The notes under the pieces: model-generated
Seen by the model: the letters and a program-made list of their open reading frames with translations, nothing else
Databases searched by the model: none
What the model was told of the DNA's origin: nothing
Program-made: the position numbers and the translations under genes
Shown here: one piece after another, positions 37,189 through 48,000 of the stretch
How positions within the stretch are numbered: the first letter of the stretch is position 1
Layout: each line of letters opens with the position of its first letter
Assembly: GCF_001277995.1 (NCBI RefSeq)
Contig: NZ_CP009220.1
Coordinates: 1,860,001-1,924,000 of the forward strand
DNA length: 64,000 nt
Direction: 5' to 3'
Origin: Corynebacterium deserti GIMN1.010
GTDB taxonomy: Bacteria > Actinomycetota > Actinomycetes > Mycobacteriales > Mycobacteriaceae

Positions 37189-37230
37189 AACAAAACACCG
37201 CACTGCGCCGGAAAACCAGCGAGGTGCGGT
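37189..37230 (-). terminator. ffh terminator
   Basis: ACCGCAC and GTGCGGT arms with a GC-rich interior, followed on the minus strand by GTTTTGTTC. It lies just after ffh. Confidence 0.75.
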
Positions 37231-37248
37231 ATCAGAATCAGGCCAGAT

Positions 37249-38886
37249 TTATTTCTTGCCGAAGTCCAGATTGTTCAAATCAATGTTCTCCATGCCCTTT
37301 GGTAGCTTCGGCATACCTGGCAATCCTCCGCCAAGGCCTGGCATTCCGCCTCCTGCTCCACCGAGTTGCTTTTGGAGTTCAGCAAGATCAGGCATTCCGG
37401 CTCCACCCATGCCAGGCATTCCCGGCATGCCACCGCCCATTGGCGTCTTTGGCTGAGTTGGACCCTTCTTAGCTGGCTTGCGCTTACCGTTCTTACCCTT
37501 GCGCCCCTTAGCTTGCTTCTTAGTGGCGCTTCGGGTGCCTGGTCCCATGCCAAATTGGCCGGCCATTTTGCCCATCATCTTCTTGGCTTCGAAGAATCGC
37601 TCGACTAGTTGGTTTACCTCAGAGACGCTGACGCCGGAACCGTTGGCGATGCGCTTGCGCCTGGAAGCGTTAAGGATCTTTGGATTATCGCGCTCAGCTG
37701 GTGTCATGCCTCGAATGATGGCTTGAATGCGATCGAGTTGTTTCTCGTCGACCATGTCAGCCATCTGGGACATTTGCTTGCCGCCGGGAAGCATCTTCAA
37801 GATGTTGCCGATTGGGCCCATGCGTCGAATCATGAGCATTTGGTCGAGGAAGTCTTCAAGCGTCAGTTCGCCAGTGCCAAGCTTTTGGGCTGCAGCCTCG
37901 GCTTTTTCTTGATCCATGACGGCTTCGGCCTGCTCGATGAGTGACAGGACGTCACCCATGCCGAGGATTCGGCTAGCCATGCGCTCTGGGTGGAAGACGT
38001 CGAAATCTTCAAGCTTTTCGCCGGTGGAGGCGAACATGATGGGCTTGCCGGTGACTTCACGGATGGACAGTGCTGCACCACCGCGGGCATCGCCATCAAG
38101 CTTGGTGAGTACAACGCCGGTGAAGTCAACACCGTCGCGGAATGCTTCCGCAGTGTCGACGGCGTCTTGACCAATCATGGAGTCAATGACAAAGAGGACT
38201 TCGTCGGGGTTGATGGCGTCGCGGATGTTGCGTGCCTGGGTCATCAGGGTGTCATCAATACCCAGCCGACCTGCGGTATCGACGATGACAATGTCATGTT
38301 GGGTTCGCTTTGCTTCTTCAATACCTGCACGAGCAACCTCAACTGGATCGCCGTGGGAGGTGCCCATCTCGTGCTCGAGAGAGTCAATACTGGTACCTGG
38401 ATCAGGAGCAAAGGTGGTAACGCCCGCGCGTTCGCCGACGATCTGGAGCTGCTGGACTGCGCCTGGACGCTGGAGGTCACAGGCCACCAGCATCGGGGTG
38501 TGGCCTTGCTTTGCCAGGTGCTTGGACAGCTTTCCAGCAAGAGTGGTCTTACCAGCACCCTGCAAACCAGCCAACATGATGACGGTTGGTGGGTTCTTTG
38601 CCAACGTGAGACGTCGGGTCTCGCCACCGAGGATCTGGACAAGTTCCTCGTTGACGATCTTAATTACTTGCTGCGCAGGGTTGAGTGCCTGAGACACCTC
38701 TGCACCGACGGCGCGTTCCTTGATTCGATTAATGAAGGCACGGACAACCGTCAATGACACATCGGCCTCCAGCAGCGCGAGACGGATCTCGCGTGCGGTT
38801 GCATTGATGTCAGCCTCGGTGAGCTTTCCTTTGCCACGAAGGCCGGAAAGCGCGGTATTCAACCGATCGGACAGTGACTCAAACAC
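37249..38886 (-). CDS. ffh: Signal recognition particle protein Ffh
   Basis: The GTPase of the SRP, which targets nascent membrane proteins to FtsY. The protein has 545 residues. The N domain is followed by the G domain with GLQGAGKTTLAGKLSKHLA, DLQRPGAVQQL, VDTAGRLGIDD and LTKLDGDARGG, then the Met-rich M domain (DQMLMIRRMGPIGNILKM). A 90-residue C-terminal tail is rich in Gly, Pro and Met (GGMPGMPGMGGAGMPDL). The start is GTG with GGGAG upstream. It follows glnD by about 110 bp with a hairpin between. Confidence 0.97.
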   Translation of the reverse strand: MFESLSDRLNTALSGLRGKGKLTEADINATAREIRLALLEADVSLTVVRAFINRIKERAVGAEVSQALNPAQQVIKIVNEELVQILGGETRRLTLAKNPPTVIMLAGLQGAGKTTLAGKLSKHLAKQGHTPMLVACDLQRPGAVQQLQIVGERAGVTTFAPDPGTSIDSLEHEMGTSHGDPVEVARAGIEEAKRTQHDIVIVDTAGRLGIDDTLMTQARNIRDAINPDEVLFVIDSMIGQDAVDTAEAFRDGVDFTGVVLTKLDGDARGGAALSIREVTGKPIMFASTGEKLEDFDVFHPERMASRILGMGDVLSLIEQAEAVMDQEKAEAAAQKLGTGELTLEDFLDQMLMIRRMGPIGNILKMLPGGKQMSQMADMVDEKQLDRIQAIIRGMTPAERDNPKILNASRRKRIANGSGVSVSEVNQLVERFFEAKKMMGKMAGQFGMGPGTRSATKKQAKGRKGKNGKRKPAKKGPTQPKTPMGGGMPGMPGMGGAGMPDLAELQKQLGGAGGGMPGLGGGLPGMPKLPKGMENIDLNNLDFGKK

Positions 38887-38950
38887 GAATGAACTCCCAG
38901 TAGGTTCTAGGGTGCGGGATTGCTAATCCTTAAATACTAGCCGGTCGCCC

Positions 38951-38976
38951 CTCCCAGGTCACGTTAGACCTGGGAG
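38951..38976 (-). terminator. Hairpin after glnD
   Basis: CTCCCAGGTC and GACCTGGGAG form a perfect 10-bp stem with a 6-nt loop. No T run follows, so termination may be partial. Confidence 0.5.
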
Positions 38977-38996
38977 GACGATCGACATGATCAATC

Positions 38997-41075
38997 TCAG
39001 CTTGCAGCTAAGACCTTCATCACGTCTCGCTCGACGGCTACGCGATCAAATCCTGGGGCAAGAGCCGCTTGAACAATTAAAGTGGCGCCACGTGTGATGG
39101 CGTTGATCCAGAGGGCGGATGGCAGCGTCGTAAGCAACGCATAGATCGCACCAAGGCGCAGTTCGGTGCGCACTTCCAAAATGTTGCCGTACCAAAATGT
39201 CGCGGTCAGGCCCGGGGCCAGTGCCGGAACATCTGAATAGATTCCAGATTGATAAGACTGGAGGAATAGCTGCGGATCGAAATCCTGCGGCCCGTTGGCG
39301 CGGACATCAAATTCGCCTGTCCACTCCCCATTTGCCACCATGCGCGCCGCGTTGACTGTCCAACCTTTAGCAGCCATGACACCAAAGATTTTGCGCAGGT
39401 CATCACCATGCCAACGCACCGTGTTGGTGCCGTCTTTTTCCACCAACGCGATGTCGCCTCGATGCACAATCATGGGTGCAACAGGCCGAATATCGATAAG
39501 CCTTGCTCGAGCGCGCTGACACACAATCCGCAATGCCTGCTCAAGCCGCGTTGACCACACGCCCGGGCCAGTTGCCTTTGCGTCTGCCTCTGTCAGCACT
39601 TCGAGGAGATTGAGCGTGACCAAGTCATAATGCACTGCATCTAAGAGCTTTTCGACGGCCTCCTCCGAGCGCGGATCAAGGCGGCTGGCAATTTTGGCCA
39701 CCGTTGTGTGTTCCGCGACCAGCGTTTGCACGCTGGCGCGGTCACGAAGATTTAGCCCCATACGACTTGCGGCTTTTGCCACCATCTCCGCACCAACTTG
39801 CTCATGCGGACGATCAGTTCCTTTACCAATGTCGTGGTACAACGCGCCCAGCACTAATAGGTCAGGGCGAGCTACGGTGATGGTTTCTAATGCGCAGCCT
39901 GCCACAGTGTTCAGACTGTGCTCATCGATGGTGGACACGTGGCTGGGTTCACGCGGCATGAGTCCTCTGATGCGATCCCACTCTGGAACGTAGCGTTCCC
40001 ACAGGTGGTGGCGATCCATTTGTTTGACTACACGACGGGTATTTTCTGGGCTGGAGAGAATCCGGAAAAAGTCGGCTGAAGCTGCAGGTGGCCAAGGTTC
40101 TGGTAGCTCAGGGCACTCAGCAAGACGTGCCCATGTGCTGTCAGTGACAGGCAAACCAGTTTTCGCAGCAGCCGCAGCTACACGCAACGGCAGTGCGGGA
40201 TCGGTGAGATCTGGTTTTTTCGACAACGCGATGGTGCCGTTGGCATCCACCACGTCAACATCGAGTGGTCGCCTCACGGTATTACGGAAGGCAAAGCCAC
40301 CGCGGCGAGGCAACAGTCCACGGGCTGTTGCAAGTGCCGCAGTAAGCGCGTCATCAATGGCTCGGGCGGCGTCGGCGATTTCGCGGCCTAAGTGATAACG
40401 GTCAACGAATCCAAGGTCAAGAGCGATGTCGACAGCAAACTCTGGGTCCAGCACATCGCGTGAGCGTCGGGCGTGAACGTGAAGCAGCGTGCGAACGTCG
40501 ATAAGCAATCTGTGTTGCGAATCAAGCTTGGGCACATCGCAGAGGTGCCCCAACGCTAGCGCGTTAATGAGTTCAAAATCGCGGAGCCCTCCCCTGCCAT
40601 GTTTAAGGTCAGGGCGGGTCATGGCGACGACAGGGCCGGAGCGTCGCCAGCGCGCAATTGCGGTTTGGACAACCGCATCAAAGTTCTTATTAAGTTCTTG
40701 GCGCCACTTGTCCAAAATCTTGCGGCGCGTGGTGGCAAAGAGATCTTCGTCGCCAGCAATAAATCGAATATCGAGCATTGCGAGCGCTGCCGTGGAGTCT
40801 GCGGAAATCATTTCCACGCATTCCGCGGGTGTCCGAACCGAATAGTCGAGGCGTTTCTTAGCATCCCAAATGGGGTACCAGAGTTCTTCGACGCCCTCGG
40901 GGGTCTGCCCGGGTGGGTGGATCAAAATGAGATCAAGATCCGAGTAGGGCGTTAGTTCTGAGCGGGCTAGTGAACCGGTGGCAGCAAGGGTTGTTCCTGC
41001 TGGAAGCGCCAAAGAGCCCAGCAACGCCAGGGCATCTTGTTCGGCGCCATGGCGGAGCTGGGCTGGGTCATTCAT
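38997..41075 (-). CDS. glnD: PII-modifying nucleotidyltransferase GlnD
   Basis: Modifies and demodifies the PII protein GlnK in response to nitrogen. In C. glutamicum GlnD is known to adenylylate GlnK rather than uridylylate it. The 692 residues begin with the nucleotidyltransferase motif GSLARSELTPYSDLDLIL. An HD hydrolase domain follows around 380-500 (LGALYHDIGKGTDRPHE), then ACT-like domains at the end. It lies 21 bp after glnK and is third in the amtB-glnK-glnD operon. Confidence 0.95.
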   Translation of the reverse strand: MNDPAQLRHGAEQDALALLGSLALPAGTTLAATGSLARSELTPYSDLDLILIHPPGQTPEGVEELWYPIWDAKKRLDYSVRTPAECVEMISADSTAALAMLDIRFIAGDEDLFATTRRKILDKWRQELNKNFDAVVQTAIARWRRSGPVVAMTRPDLKHGRGGLRDFELINALALGHLCDVPKLDSQHRLLIDVRTLLHVHARRSRDVLDPEFAVDIALDLGFVDRYHLGREIADAARAIDDALTAALATARGLLPRRGGFAFRNTVRRPLDVDVVDANGTIALSKKPDLTDPALPLRVAAAAAKTGLPVTDSTWARLAECPELPEPWPPAASADFFRILSSPENTRRVVKQMDRHHLWERYVPEWDRIRGLMPREPSHVSTIDEHSLNTVAGCALETITVARPDLLVLGALYHDIGKGTDRPHEQVGAEMVAKAASRMGLNLRDRASVQTLVAEHTTVAKIASRLDPRSEEAVEKLLDAVHYDLVTLNLLEVLTEADAKATGPGVWSTRLEQALRIVCQRARARLIDIRPVAPMIVHRGDIALVEKDGTNTVRWHGDDLRKIFGVMAAKGWTVNAARMVANGEWTGEFDVRANGPQDFDPQLFLQSYQSGIYSDVPALAPGLTATFWYGNILEVRTELRLGAIYALLTTLPSALWINAITRGATLIVQAALAPGFDRVAVERDVMKVLAAS

Positions 41076-41096
41076 TGATGTAAGCGCGAATCTTTC

Positions 41097-41474
<378 letters not shown>

Positions 41475-41490
41475 CTATTTTTAAACAAAC

Positions 41491-42807
41491 TTAACGAATT
41501 TCCGGCCCTGTGGTGTCATAAGCCGATTCTCCGTGTTCGTTGAAATCAATGCCTTGCTGTTCCACTTCATCATCAACGCGCCATCCCATGGTTGCTTTGA
41601 GGATGTATGCAATGACTGCAGTAACAATTCCAGCGAAGACCATGGCAACAAGTGCGATGACAATCTGAACAATAAAGAGTTTAAATCCATCGGATCCGCC
41701 ACCGGTAAACCAGCCTGCGTCAGTTGCGAGGAGGCCGACACCGATGGTGCCCCAGAGACCGGCGACCAGGTGGACACCGACTACGTCGAGGGAGTCGTCG
41801 AAACCGAAGCGGTACTTCAGGCCAACGCCGAGGCACGCAAGGCCACCGCCAATGACACCGAGGATAAGGGAGGTTACTGGGGTGAGAGATCCCGCAGCTG
41901 GGGTGATGGCAACGAGGCCGGCGACAACACCGGAAGCAGCACCGAGGGAGGTTGCCTTACCGTCGCGAATCTTTTCCACGGCCAACCAGCCGAGCATTGC
42001 TGCTGCGGTAGCAGCGGTGGTGTTTACCCATGCCAAGCCAGCCATCCCGTCGGCGGCGAACGCGGAACCGCCGTTGAAGCCAAACCAACCGAACCACAGC
42101 AGTGCTGCGCCGAGCATGACGAAGGGGAGGTTGTGAGGTCGAGCGATCGACTTACCAAAAGTCTTACGCTTGCCGACGATCAATGCCAGCACCAATGCTG
42201 CTGTACCAGCGGAGATGTGCACGACGGTACCGCCAGCGAAGTCGATTGGTGCGATGTTAGCTTCACCGTCGGTGACACCGAACATCCAGGCTGCGAAGCC
42301 GGACTCGAAGTGGCTGAGCAAACCGCCACCCCAGACCATGTGTGCCAGTGGGAAGTAAGCGAAGGTAGCCCACGCTCCGGAGAAGACGAGCCAGGTAGAG
42401 AACTTTACGCGTTCTGCCAGTGCACCGGAGATAAGAGCAGTGGAGATGACTGCGAAGGTGAGCTGGAATCCAACATCGATGATGTTGGGGTATCCGGCTG
42501 CGCCTTCGATGTAGTTGCCTTCTGCATCAACGATGGAATCTTTAAGGCCGAAGAGCTCAAATGGGTTTGCAAAGATACCTGCGATGGACTGGGTTCCATA
42601 GGACATCGACCATCCCCACAGGATATAGATGACGCTGACGACACCCAAGGTTCCGAATGACATCATCATCATGTTGAGCACGGACTTTTGACGGGACATA
42701 CCGCCGTAAAAGAAAGCCAGTGCTGGTGTCATCAAGAGCACCAACGATGCGGACATGAGCATCCATGCTGAGTTTCCAGAGACTGCTGCGATTTGATCTG
42801 CGCTCAT
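41491..42807 (-). CDS. amtB: Ammonium transporter AmtB
   Basis: A 438-residue membrane channel for NH4+/NH3 with eleven hydrophobic segments, as usual in the family. Conserved sites include MLMSASLVLLMTPALAFFYG at the start, the pore region DFAGGTVVHISAGTAALV with its His, and LVAGLWGTIGVGL with the second pore His. First gene of amtB-glnK-glnD. Three AmtR-box-like sequences lie 95-180 bp upstream, so it should be induced by nitrogen shortage. Confidence 0.96.
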   Translation of the reverse strand: MSADQIAAVSGNSAWMLMSASLVLLMTPALAFFYGGMSRQKSVLNMMMMSFGTLGVVSVIYILWGWSMSYGTQSIAGIFANPFELFGLKDSIVDAEGNYIEGAAGYPNIIDVGFQLTFAVISTALISGALAERVKFSTWLVFSGAWATFAYFPLAHMVWGGGLLSHFESGFAAWMFGVTDGEANIAPIDFAGGTVVHISAGTAALVLALIVGKRKTFGKSIARPHNLPFVMLGAALLWFGWFGFNGGSAFAADGMAGLAWVNTTAATAAAMLGWLAVEKIRDGKATSLGAASGVVAGLVAITPAAGSLTPVTSLILGVIGGGLACLGVGLKYRFGFDDSLDVVGVHLVAGLWGTIGVGLLATDAGWFTGGGSDGFKLFIVQIVIALVAMVFAGIVTAVIAYILKATMGWRVDDEVEQQGIDFNEHGESAYDTTGPEIR

Positions 42808-42902
42808 AGCGTGGACGACCTCCTTTTGCCTTAAGTTTTATTCAAGCTATTTTTGTGGATTCGAGGAGCGCCTGATGGGGTTGACGCCCCTCGAACCGAA
42901 AT

Positions 42903-42922
42903 TAACTATAGTCCTACAGAAA
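42903..42922. promoter_or_regulatory. AmtR-box-like site 1
   Basis: TAACTATAGTCCTACAGAAA resembles the AmtR consensus TTTCTAT-N6-ATAGAA: CTAT and ACAG half-sites with 6 bp between. It is the box closest to amtB. Confidence 0.5.
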
Positions 42923-42926
42923 CCAA

Positions 42927-42945
42927 TTTCGATAGCTTTATAGAA
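42927..42945. promoter_or_regulatory. AmtR box 2
   Basis: TTTCGATAGCTTTATAGAA matches TTTCTAT-N6-ATAGAA with one mismatch. It is the best AmtR site in the window. Confidence 0.8.
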
Positions 42946-42970
42946 TGTCGAAAGTGGAGGTCGTCGGGAT

Positions 42971-42989
42971 TTTCTATAGTTCAACAGGT
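42971..42989. promoter_or_regulatory. AmtR-box-like site 3
   Basis: TTTCTATAGTTCAACAGGT has a perfect first half-site (TTTCTAT) and a weaker second (ACAG). Confidence 0.55.
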
Positions 42990-43054
42990 AGTTTTATGGA
43001 TTTGTTATTTGTATCACAGGGTTTTGACGGGGGTAATTTCACCGATGAAAAGCA

Positions 43055-43091
43055 TAAAAAATTACCCACCGTCATGAAAGACGGTGGGTAA
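43055..43091 (-). terminator. ftsY terminator
   Basis: TTACCCACCGTC and its complement form a 12-bp stem with a 6-nt loop at 43062-43091. T residues follow on the minus strand. It lies 15 bp after ftsY. Confidence 0.9.
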
Positions 43092-43106
43092 AAAGTTGAA
43101 GAGACC

Positions 43107-44891
43107 TTAGCCCAGCAGAGCGTCCACGAAGCCCTCAACTTCAAACGGAGCAAGGTCATCTGCACCCTCACCAAGGCCAACAAGCTTGACGGGAACACCC
43201 AGCTCTTCCTGAACCTGGAAAACGATGCCGCCCTTGGCCGTGCCATCCAGCTTGGTCAGCACGACGCCGGAAATATCGACAACATCGCGGAAAATACGCG
43301 CCTGCTGCATGCCATTTTGGCCAACAGTGGAATCCAGCACCAGGAGAACCTCATCAACCACAGCCTTCTTCTCCACGACGCGCTTGACCTTGCCCAGCTG
43401 ATCCATCAGACCGGTTGAAGTATGCAGGCGGCCTGCGGTGTCGATCAGCACAACGTCCGCTTGCTTTTCGACGCCCTTAGCCACCGCTTCAAACGCGATA
43501 GACGCGGGATCCGCTCCCTCAGCACCACGGACAGTCTCTGCGCCTACGCGACGACCCCAGGTTTCTAGCTGGTCAGCTGCTGCAGCGCGGAAGGTGTCAG
43601 CTGCACCCAAGACCACTTTGTGGCCCATGGATACGAGCACTCGGGCTAGCTTGCCGGTGGTTGTGGTCTTGCCGGTGCCATTGACACCAACAACCAATAC
43701 GACAGCTGGCTTTCCTTCATAAGGCATGGCCTTAATGGAGCGGTCGAGGTCGGGGCGGCAGGCGTCGATAAGCGTTTCGCGCAACATGGCACGAGCCTCA
43801 GCCTCGCTCGCCACGCCACGCTCTGCAATCTTGTCGCGCAGCTCGTCGACGACTCGCGCGGTGACCTTGGAGCCAAGGTCAGCCTTGATAAGCATTGCTT
43901 CGATGTCTTCCCAGGCATCCTCGTCGAGGTCGCCAGCGGACAAAATGCCCAGGACGGACTTTCCGAACACGTTTTGGGAACGCGACAGGCGGGTGCGCAG
44001 CTTGCCGATTCGACCAGATGCAGGCGCAATGTCGTCGATTGGTGCCGGTGCTGGCTCAGGCGCAGTGTCTGGAACTGGGGTCTGCTCGCGGGCAGCCTCT
44101 GCGAACTCGGCGGTAACCGTTGCGGCTTCGGCAGCTTCGGTTGCTTCTTCCTCAGCGGATTCCAGCGCCTGGACTTCAGCGTTTTCGGCCGCTTCTATCC
44201 CAGCGACTCCAACGGGCTCGTCGACTTCTTCGACGGTCTCCTCAAATACTGGAGCCTCTTCTGCAGCAGGAACTACCTCCGCTTCTGGCTCTTCTTCAGG
44301 CTCAGCTGGTGTTTCTTCGGGTGCGTCATTAAGTGATTCAGCCACGTCGAGGGAAATCGCCTCAGGCATCTCAGAAGTGGGCTCAGAAGTTGGCTCAGAA
44401 ACTGGCTCTGCAGAGGCCTCTGCAGGAGCTACATCAACCGCATGCTCACTGACCGATGGTTCTTCTGGTGCTTTTTCAGGTTCAGCCGGGGCAATTGGTT
44501 CAGCCTGTGCAGCAAACTCATCGGTTGCAGGCTTCTCTGCAGCTGCTCCTGGCTCTGCCGTGTCAACCGGTGGCTCAGTGACTGGATCAGCAGCGGGTGG
44601 AACTACTGGCGGAACTACTGGTGGTACAACCGGGGTGGCCGGTGGTTGGGTAGAAAGCTTCTGGTCGTCGCGGAGAACTGGCTCTTCGTTCTTGGCTGGC
44701 GCAAAGTTAAAACCACCCTGAGCTTGGTAGTTTCCGGATTTCTCTTGCTGGGTGAGTTGCTTCTTTTCTTCTTCAGGCTTTTCAAAACTAACGGTTTTTG
44801 ATTTCCCTCGTTGATTGCCCACGATCAGCACGATGATGATCGCAAGAATAACGAGGAGGACTAGTCCAATAATCCAAAAGGTTGCATCCAT
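43107..44891 (-). CDS. ftsY: SRP receptor FtsY
   Basis: The membrane-bound GTPase that receives Ffh-ribosome complexes. The protein has 594 residues. One N-terminal membrane helix (ATFWIIGLVLLVILAIIIVL) is followed by about 250 residues rich in Pro, Glu and Ala. These include short repeats (PVVPPVVPPVVPP, SEPTSEPTSEMPE). The NG domain then carries GVNGTGKTTTTGKLA, DTFRAAAADQLETW, DTAGRLHTSTG and TKLDGTAKGG. The ATG at 44891 is chosen over the GTG nine bases earlier because AAGGTGG lies upstream. Confidence 0.96.
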   Translation of the reverse strand: MDATFWIIGLVLLVILAIIIVLIVGNQRGKSKTVSFEKPEEEKKQLTQQEKSGNYQAQGGFNFAPAKNEEPVLRDDQKLSTQPPATPVVPPVVPPVVPPAADPVTEPPVDTAEPGAAAEKPATDEFAAQAEPIAPAEPEKAPEEPSVSEHAVDVAPAEASAEPVSEPTSEPTSEMPEAISLDVAESLNDAPEETPAEPEEEPEAEVVPAAEEAPVFEETVEEVDEPVGVAGIEAAENAEVQALESAEEEATEAAEAATVTAEFAEAAREQTPVPDTAPEPAPAPIDDIAPASGRIGKLRTRLSRSQNVFGKSVLGILSAGDLDEDAWEDIEAMLIKADLGSKVTARVVDELRDKIAERGVASEAEARAMLRETLIDACRPDLDRSIKAMPYEGKPAVVLVVGVNGTGKTTTTGKLARVLVSMGHKVVLGAADTFRAAAADQLETWGRRVGAETVRGAEGADPASIAFEAVAKGVEKQADVVLIDTAGRLHTSTGLMDQLGKVKRVVEKKAVVDEVLLVLDSTVGQNGMQQARIFRDVVDISGVVLTKLDGTAKGGIVFQVQEELGVPVKLVGLGEGADDLAPFEVEGFVDALLG

Positions 44892-45000
44892 GCCCACCAC
44901 CTTAACAGTTCAGCATCTGTCCGGCCTTACTACCTGCATAAATGACAGAAAATTCGATGGTGGCCAAGACGCGAGATCGTGATGGTTTGGGGCAAAAAGT

Positions 45001-45049
45001 AAAGGGGGCTTTTACGCTCCGAGAGATTCGGATTGTAAAAGCCCCCTTT
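45001..45049 (-). terminator. Terminator after the large unknown gene
   Basis: A perfect 15-bp stem, AAAGGGGGCTTTTAC with GTAAAAGCCCCCTTT, around a 19-nt loop. ACTTTTTG follows on the minus strand. Confidence 0.9.
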
Positions 45050-45060
45050 GCGGTGTGGTT

Positions 45061-48000
45061 TTAGTCAACCAATCCTGGGTTGCGCGCGCCCAACACCATT
45101 GCCTCAGCTGAGATCAAGTCGCCGGTGACAAGGTCTGGAACGATGTCGGCGATCTGTCCCCAACCGCTCGATGCACGGTCAAGGGTGCGGGTCTTGCCGA
45201 TCAATTCGTGTGCGTGAAGTCGTGATGACAATGCGAAGACCAAGGAGACCACCGGAGTCAGGGCCCACATGTTGTCTGGCTTATTGGTGTCAACACCTTC
45301 GAGCTTGTCGAAGCGGATGCGCGCGGAGGAATACAACTGACGCTGTGTTCCGCGCATGGCTCGAAGCAACTCCACTGCAGACTTAATCAAGCCCTCAGTC
45401 TGGAGAACTTCCCGCAATTCATCGCGCTTCTTGAAGGTTTCAAACACAGCCATGAGGCGGGTGTTATCTGCCATCAATGGCCCAGGGACGATATCGGCAT
45501 TGCTGAAGAACATGTCCAACAGTGCTTTCTGCTGGGTTTCGTTCATGCCAGCAATTGCCACGGTGGATTGATCAATACACGCGGTGTCCAGGGTGGAATC
45601 ACGGCCTGTTGCAAGGGTGGACAAGATATTCTTGCCTGCTACTTCTTCCAGCTGGTTAAGAATTGGGAGCAGTGGGGTGCGGTTGCCGATCTCTTCTGCC
45701 TGCTTGAATGCTCCAGGCAGAGCACCGAGCAGTTGCAGGGTGCCAATCCAGGCGGTGCGATGTACTTCAGTAGCAGGCGCCTCGGTGGTAAATGGTGAGG
45801 CGGCCAGACCTGAAGAAATCACTTTGCCCGGAAGTGCTTGTGCTGGCACCAGCGATGCCGACAACCCCTTGAGGGCTGCTGCAGGTGATGAACGCAAAGC
45901 TGCGTGTACGACAGGCAGATGTTCTACATTGCCTTGTTCGGTCCAGATGTGGGAGACATCCCACAGCGCTGGTACGACGGCGTCGCTGATGGGAGGTTCT
46001 GCCACTTCCCCACCAAAGAATGCAGACAGCTGTGCGTATTCCTCAGATTGTGCAGAATAGTAGCCCTCTTGCTCAACGGTGATGGCTGCTTTTCCTGGAG
46101 ACAGTGGTGTGACGAAGGTGGTGAAAGGATCTGCGGTATGCAGCTGGACGATGAGGTTGCCAGCGCGGACGAGGTTTTCGGGAAGCTTCAATGCGGGTCC
46201 GATGACCTCAAGTTCCACTGGACGAACCCATGGTGCCGTCTGTGGCCAGATCCAGACACCCAAGTGACGCTCTTGGACGAGGTCATCGAAGTACAGTGTG
46301 CCGTCCTCAATGCGCAGCCCGGATACGTTGTCGACTTTATCAATTACGGCAATCGTCACGGAGACACGACGATCAACCTTCTTGTCGGTCCATTCAAATT
46401 CAATAGAACCGCGGGGCATCACGAAAGTGCTCGATGCGATTTCTTTCATGCTGGCAACCCAGGTGCGACCGTTGTCTGGGCTGGTCATCTTGACTGTGCG
46501 CAACGGTGATCCGTGGTGGTTGCGTACGCTCACGCGAGGATCACCCACCACAACACCGGGGCGAATGCGCAGCTCACCGGCACCATCTAGATCGCGTGGA
46601 CCACATACGGCACGGGTGACTCGCCACATCGGTGGCTCAGTGGTCAGGGGCAGCTCGATGGCGATTTGTGGTGGCACAAAACGCAGAGGCATTTGATCGC
46701 CTTCATCAGTGGTGACAATGAAGGATGCATTGGGGTCTTGAGCCCCAACCATGACGAGGCGTGGTTCTGCGGTGAAGTGCTTTTCACCTGAACGCACACG
46801 CAAACTTGCTTCACTAAGGCCTGTGGTGGTCGGGATACGGAAAGATGCGCCGGAGGATACTTCCAGGTCAGTGGTCATGCCTTCTACGATGGCGAACTCA
46901 TGGCGGAAGGATTCATTGCGTGGGCCACGAAGACGAACCAGGTACTCACCCACCCATGGGGCGTCGTAGATTTCTGGGTCAAAGATGTAGAAGAGTCCAC
47001 CTTCAGCAGGAACTTCTAGTGGTTCTGGCTCAGCGATTTCTTCGCCAGCCTCACCTACGCCTGCAAATGCAGAAATGGACAACATCCAGGTTTCATCGTG
47101 GCCGCTTAGCGTTGGAGGGAATTCCGCAACGAGTGACTGCGCATATACCGGCAGACCAGAGATGGACTTGACGTGTGGAACCAATTCGTCTGGGTGGTGG
47201 AAGGCAACGCGACGGCGAGGGTCGATGCATCGAACTTCATTGTTGACCTTCAGTGAGGACAACCCGCGGGCATCCACGCGCGAGCACACCCACGAGGTCC
47301 AGCCTTCAACCTCAAAGGTGTCCAAAACCGGGACGGGCTGGCCGGTGACAATGTCTTCGAGCTCTGCTTCTGCAGGTGCTAGAACATAGATCTCTTGGTG
47401 GTGTAGGGAAACCTTGTCGGTGAGGTTTTCCCCACGCTTGGAGAACACAAGTACTGGATCGTTGAAGTCCACGACGGGGACAACCCAGGTGATTTGGTTG
47501 GCCGTGTCGGTGACAGTGGTTTCGCGGATTTGGCGCTCGACGGTGATATCGAGGGCTTCCGAATACCCAGAGGTATCGCCCCAGGCCCGCTTTGTGGAGA
47601 AAATTCTGGTGGTTCCTTCAAGGCTGACTCGCCAATTGATCTCGCCGTCGCTCACGCGCTGTTCAGGAAGTCGCAGGCACACTTTTCGTCGCTCCGCGTC
47701 AAGGATCAAACGAGGACGAAGCTCACGCAGCGCGACACCAACGGAGGTTTCACGATCTGCGGTGCCCACTGGGCGTTCGCGCAGTTCAGCGACGACCAGC
47801 TCATCAATCATCGCTGGCAGGGAGCTCTCCCGCTCACGATCAGACCAGGAGGTGGGGTGCGCAGTGGCGAATTGGATGAGTTCTTGAACTCCCGCAACCA
47901 ATGATGATGCCCATTTTGGTGCAAGGCGCAGCGTGGTATCAAACATGAAGGGGTACTCGGTGCTGCCATTTTCCACTTCGGTCAGCACTGCTGCCACTTC

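Noticed and set aside
41533..42660. A 375-codon open frame antisense to amtB
   Set aside because: The translation is Cys/Asp/Glu-rich and membrane-free, as expected from reading a transporter gene backwards.
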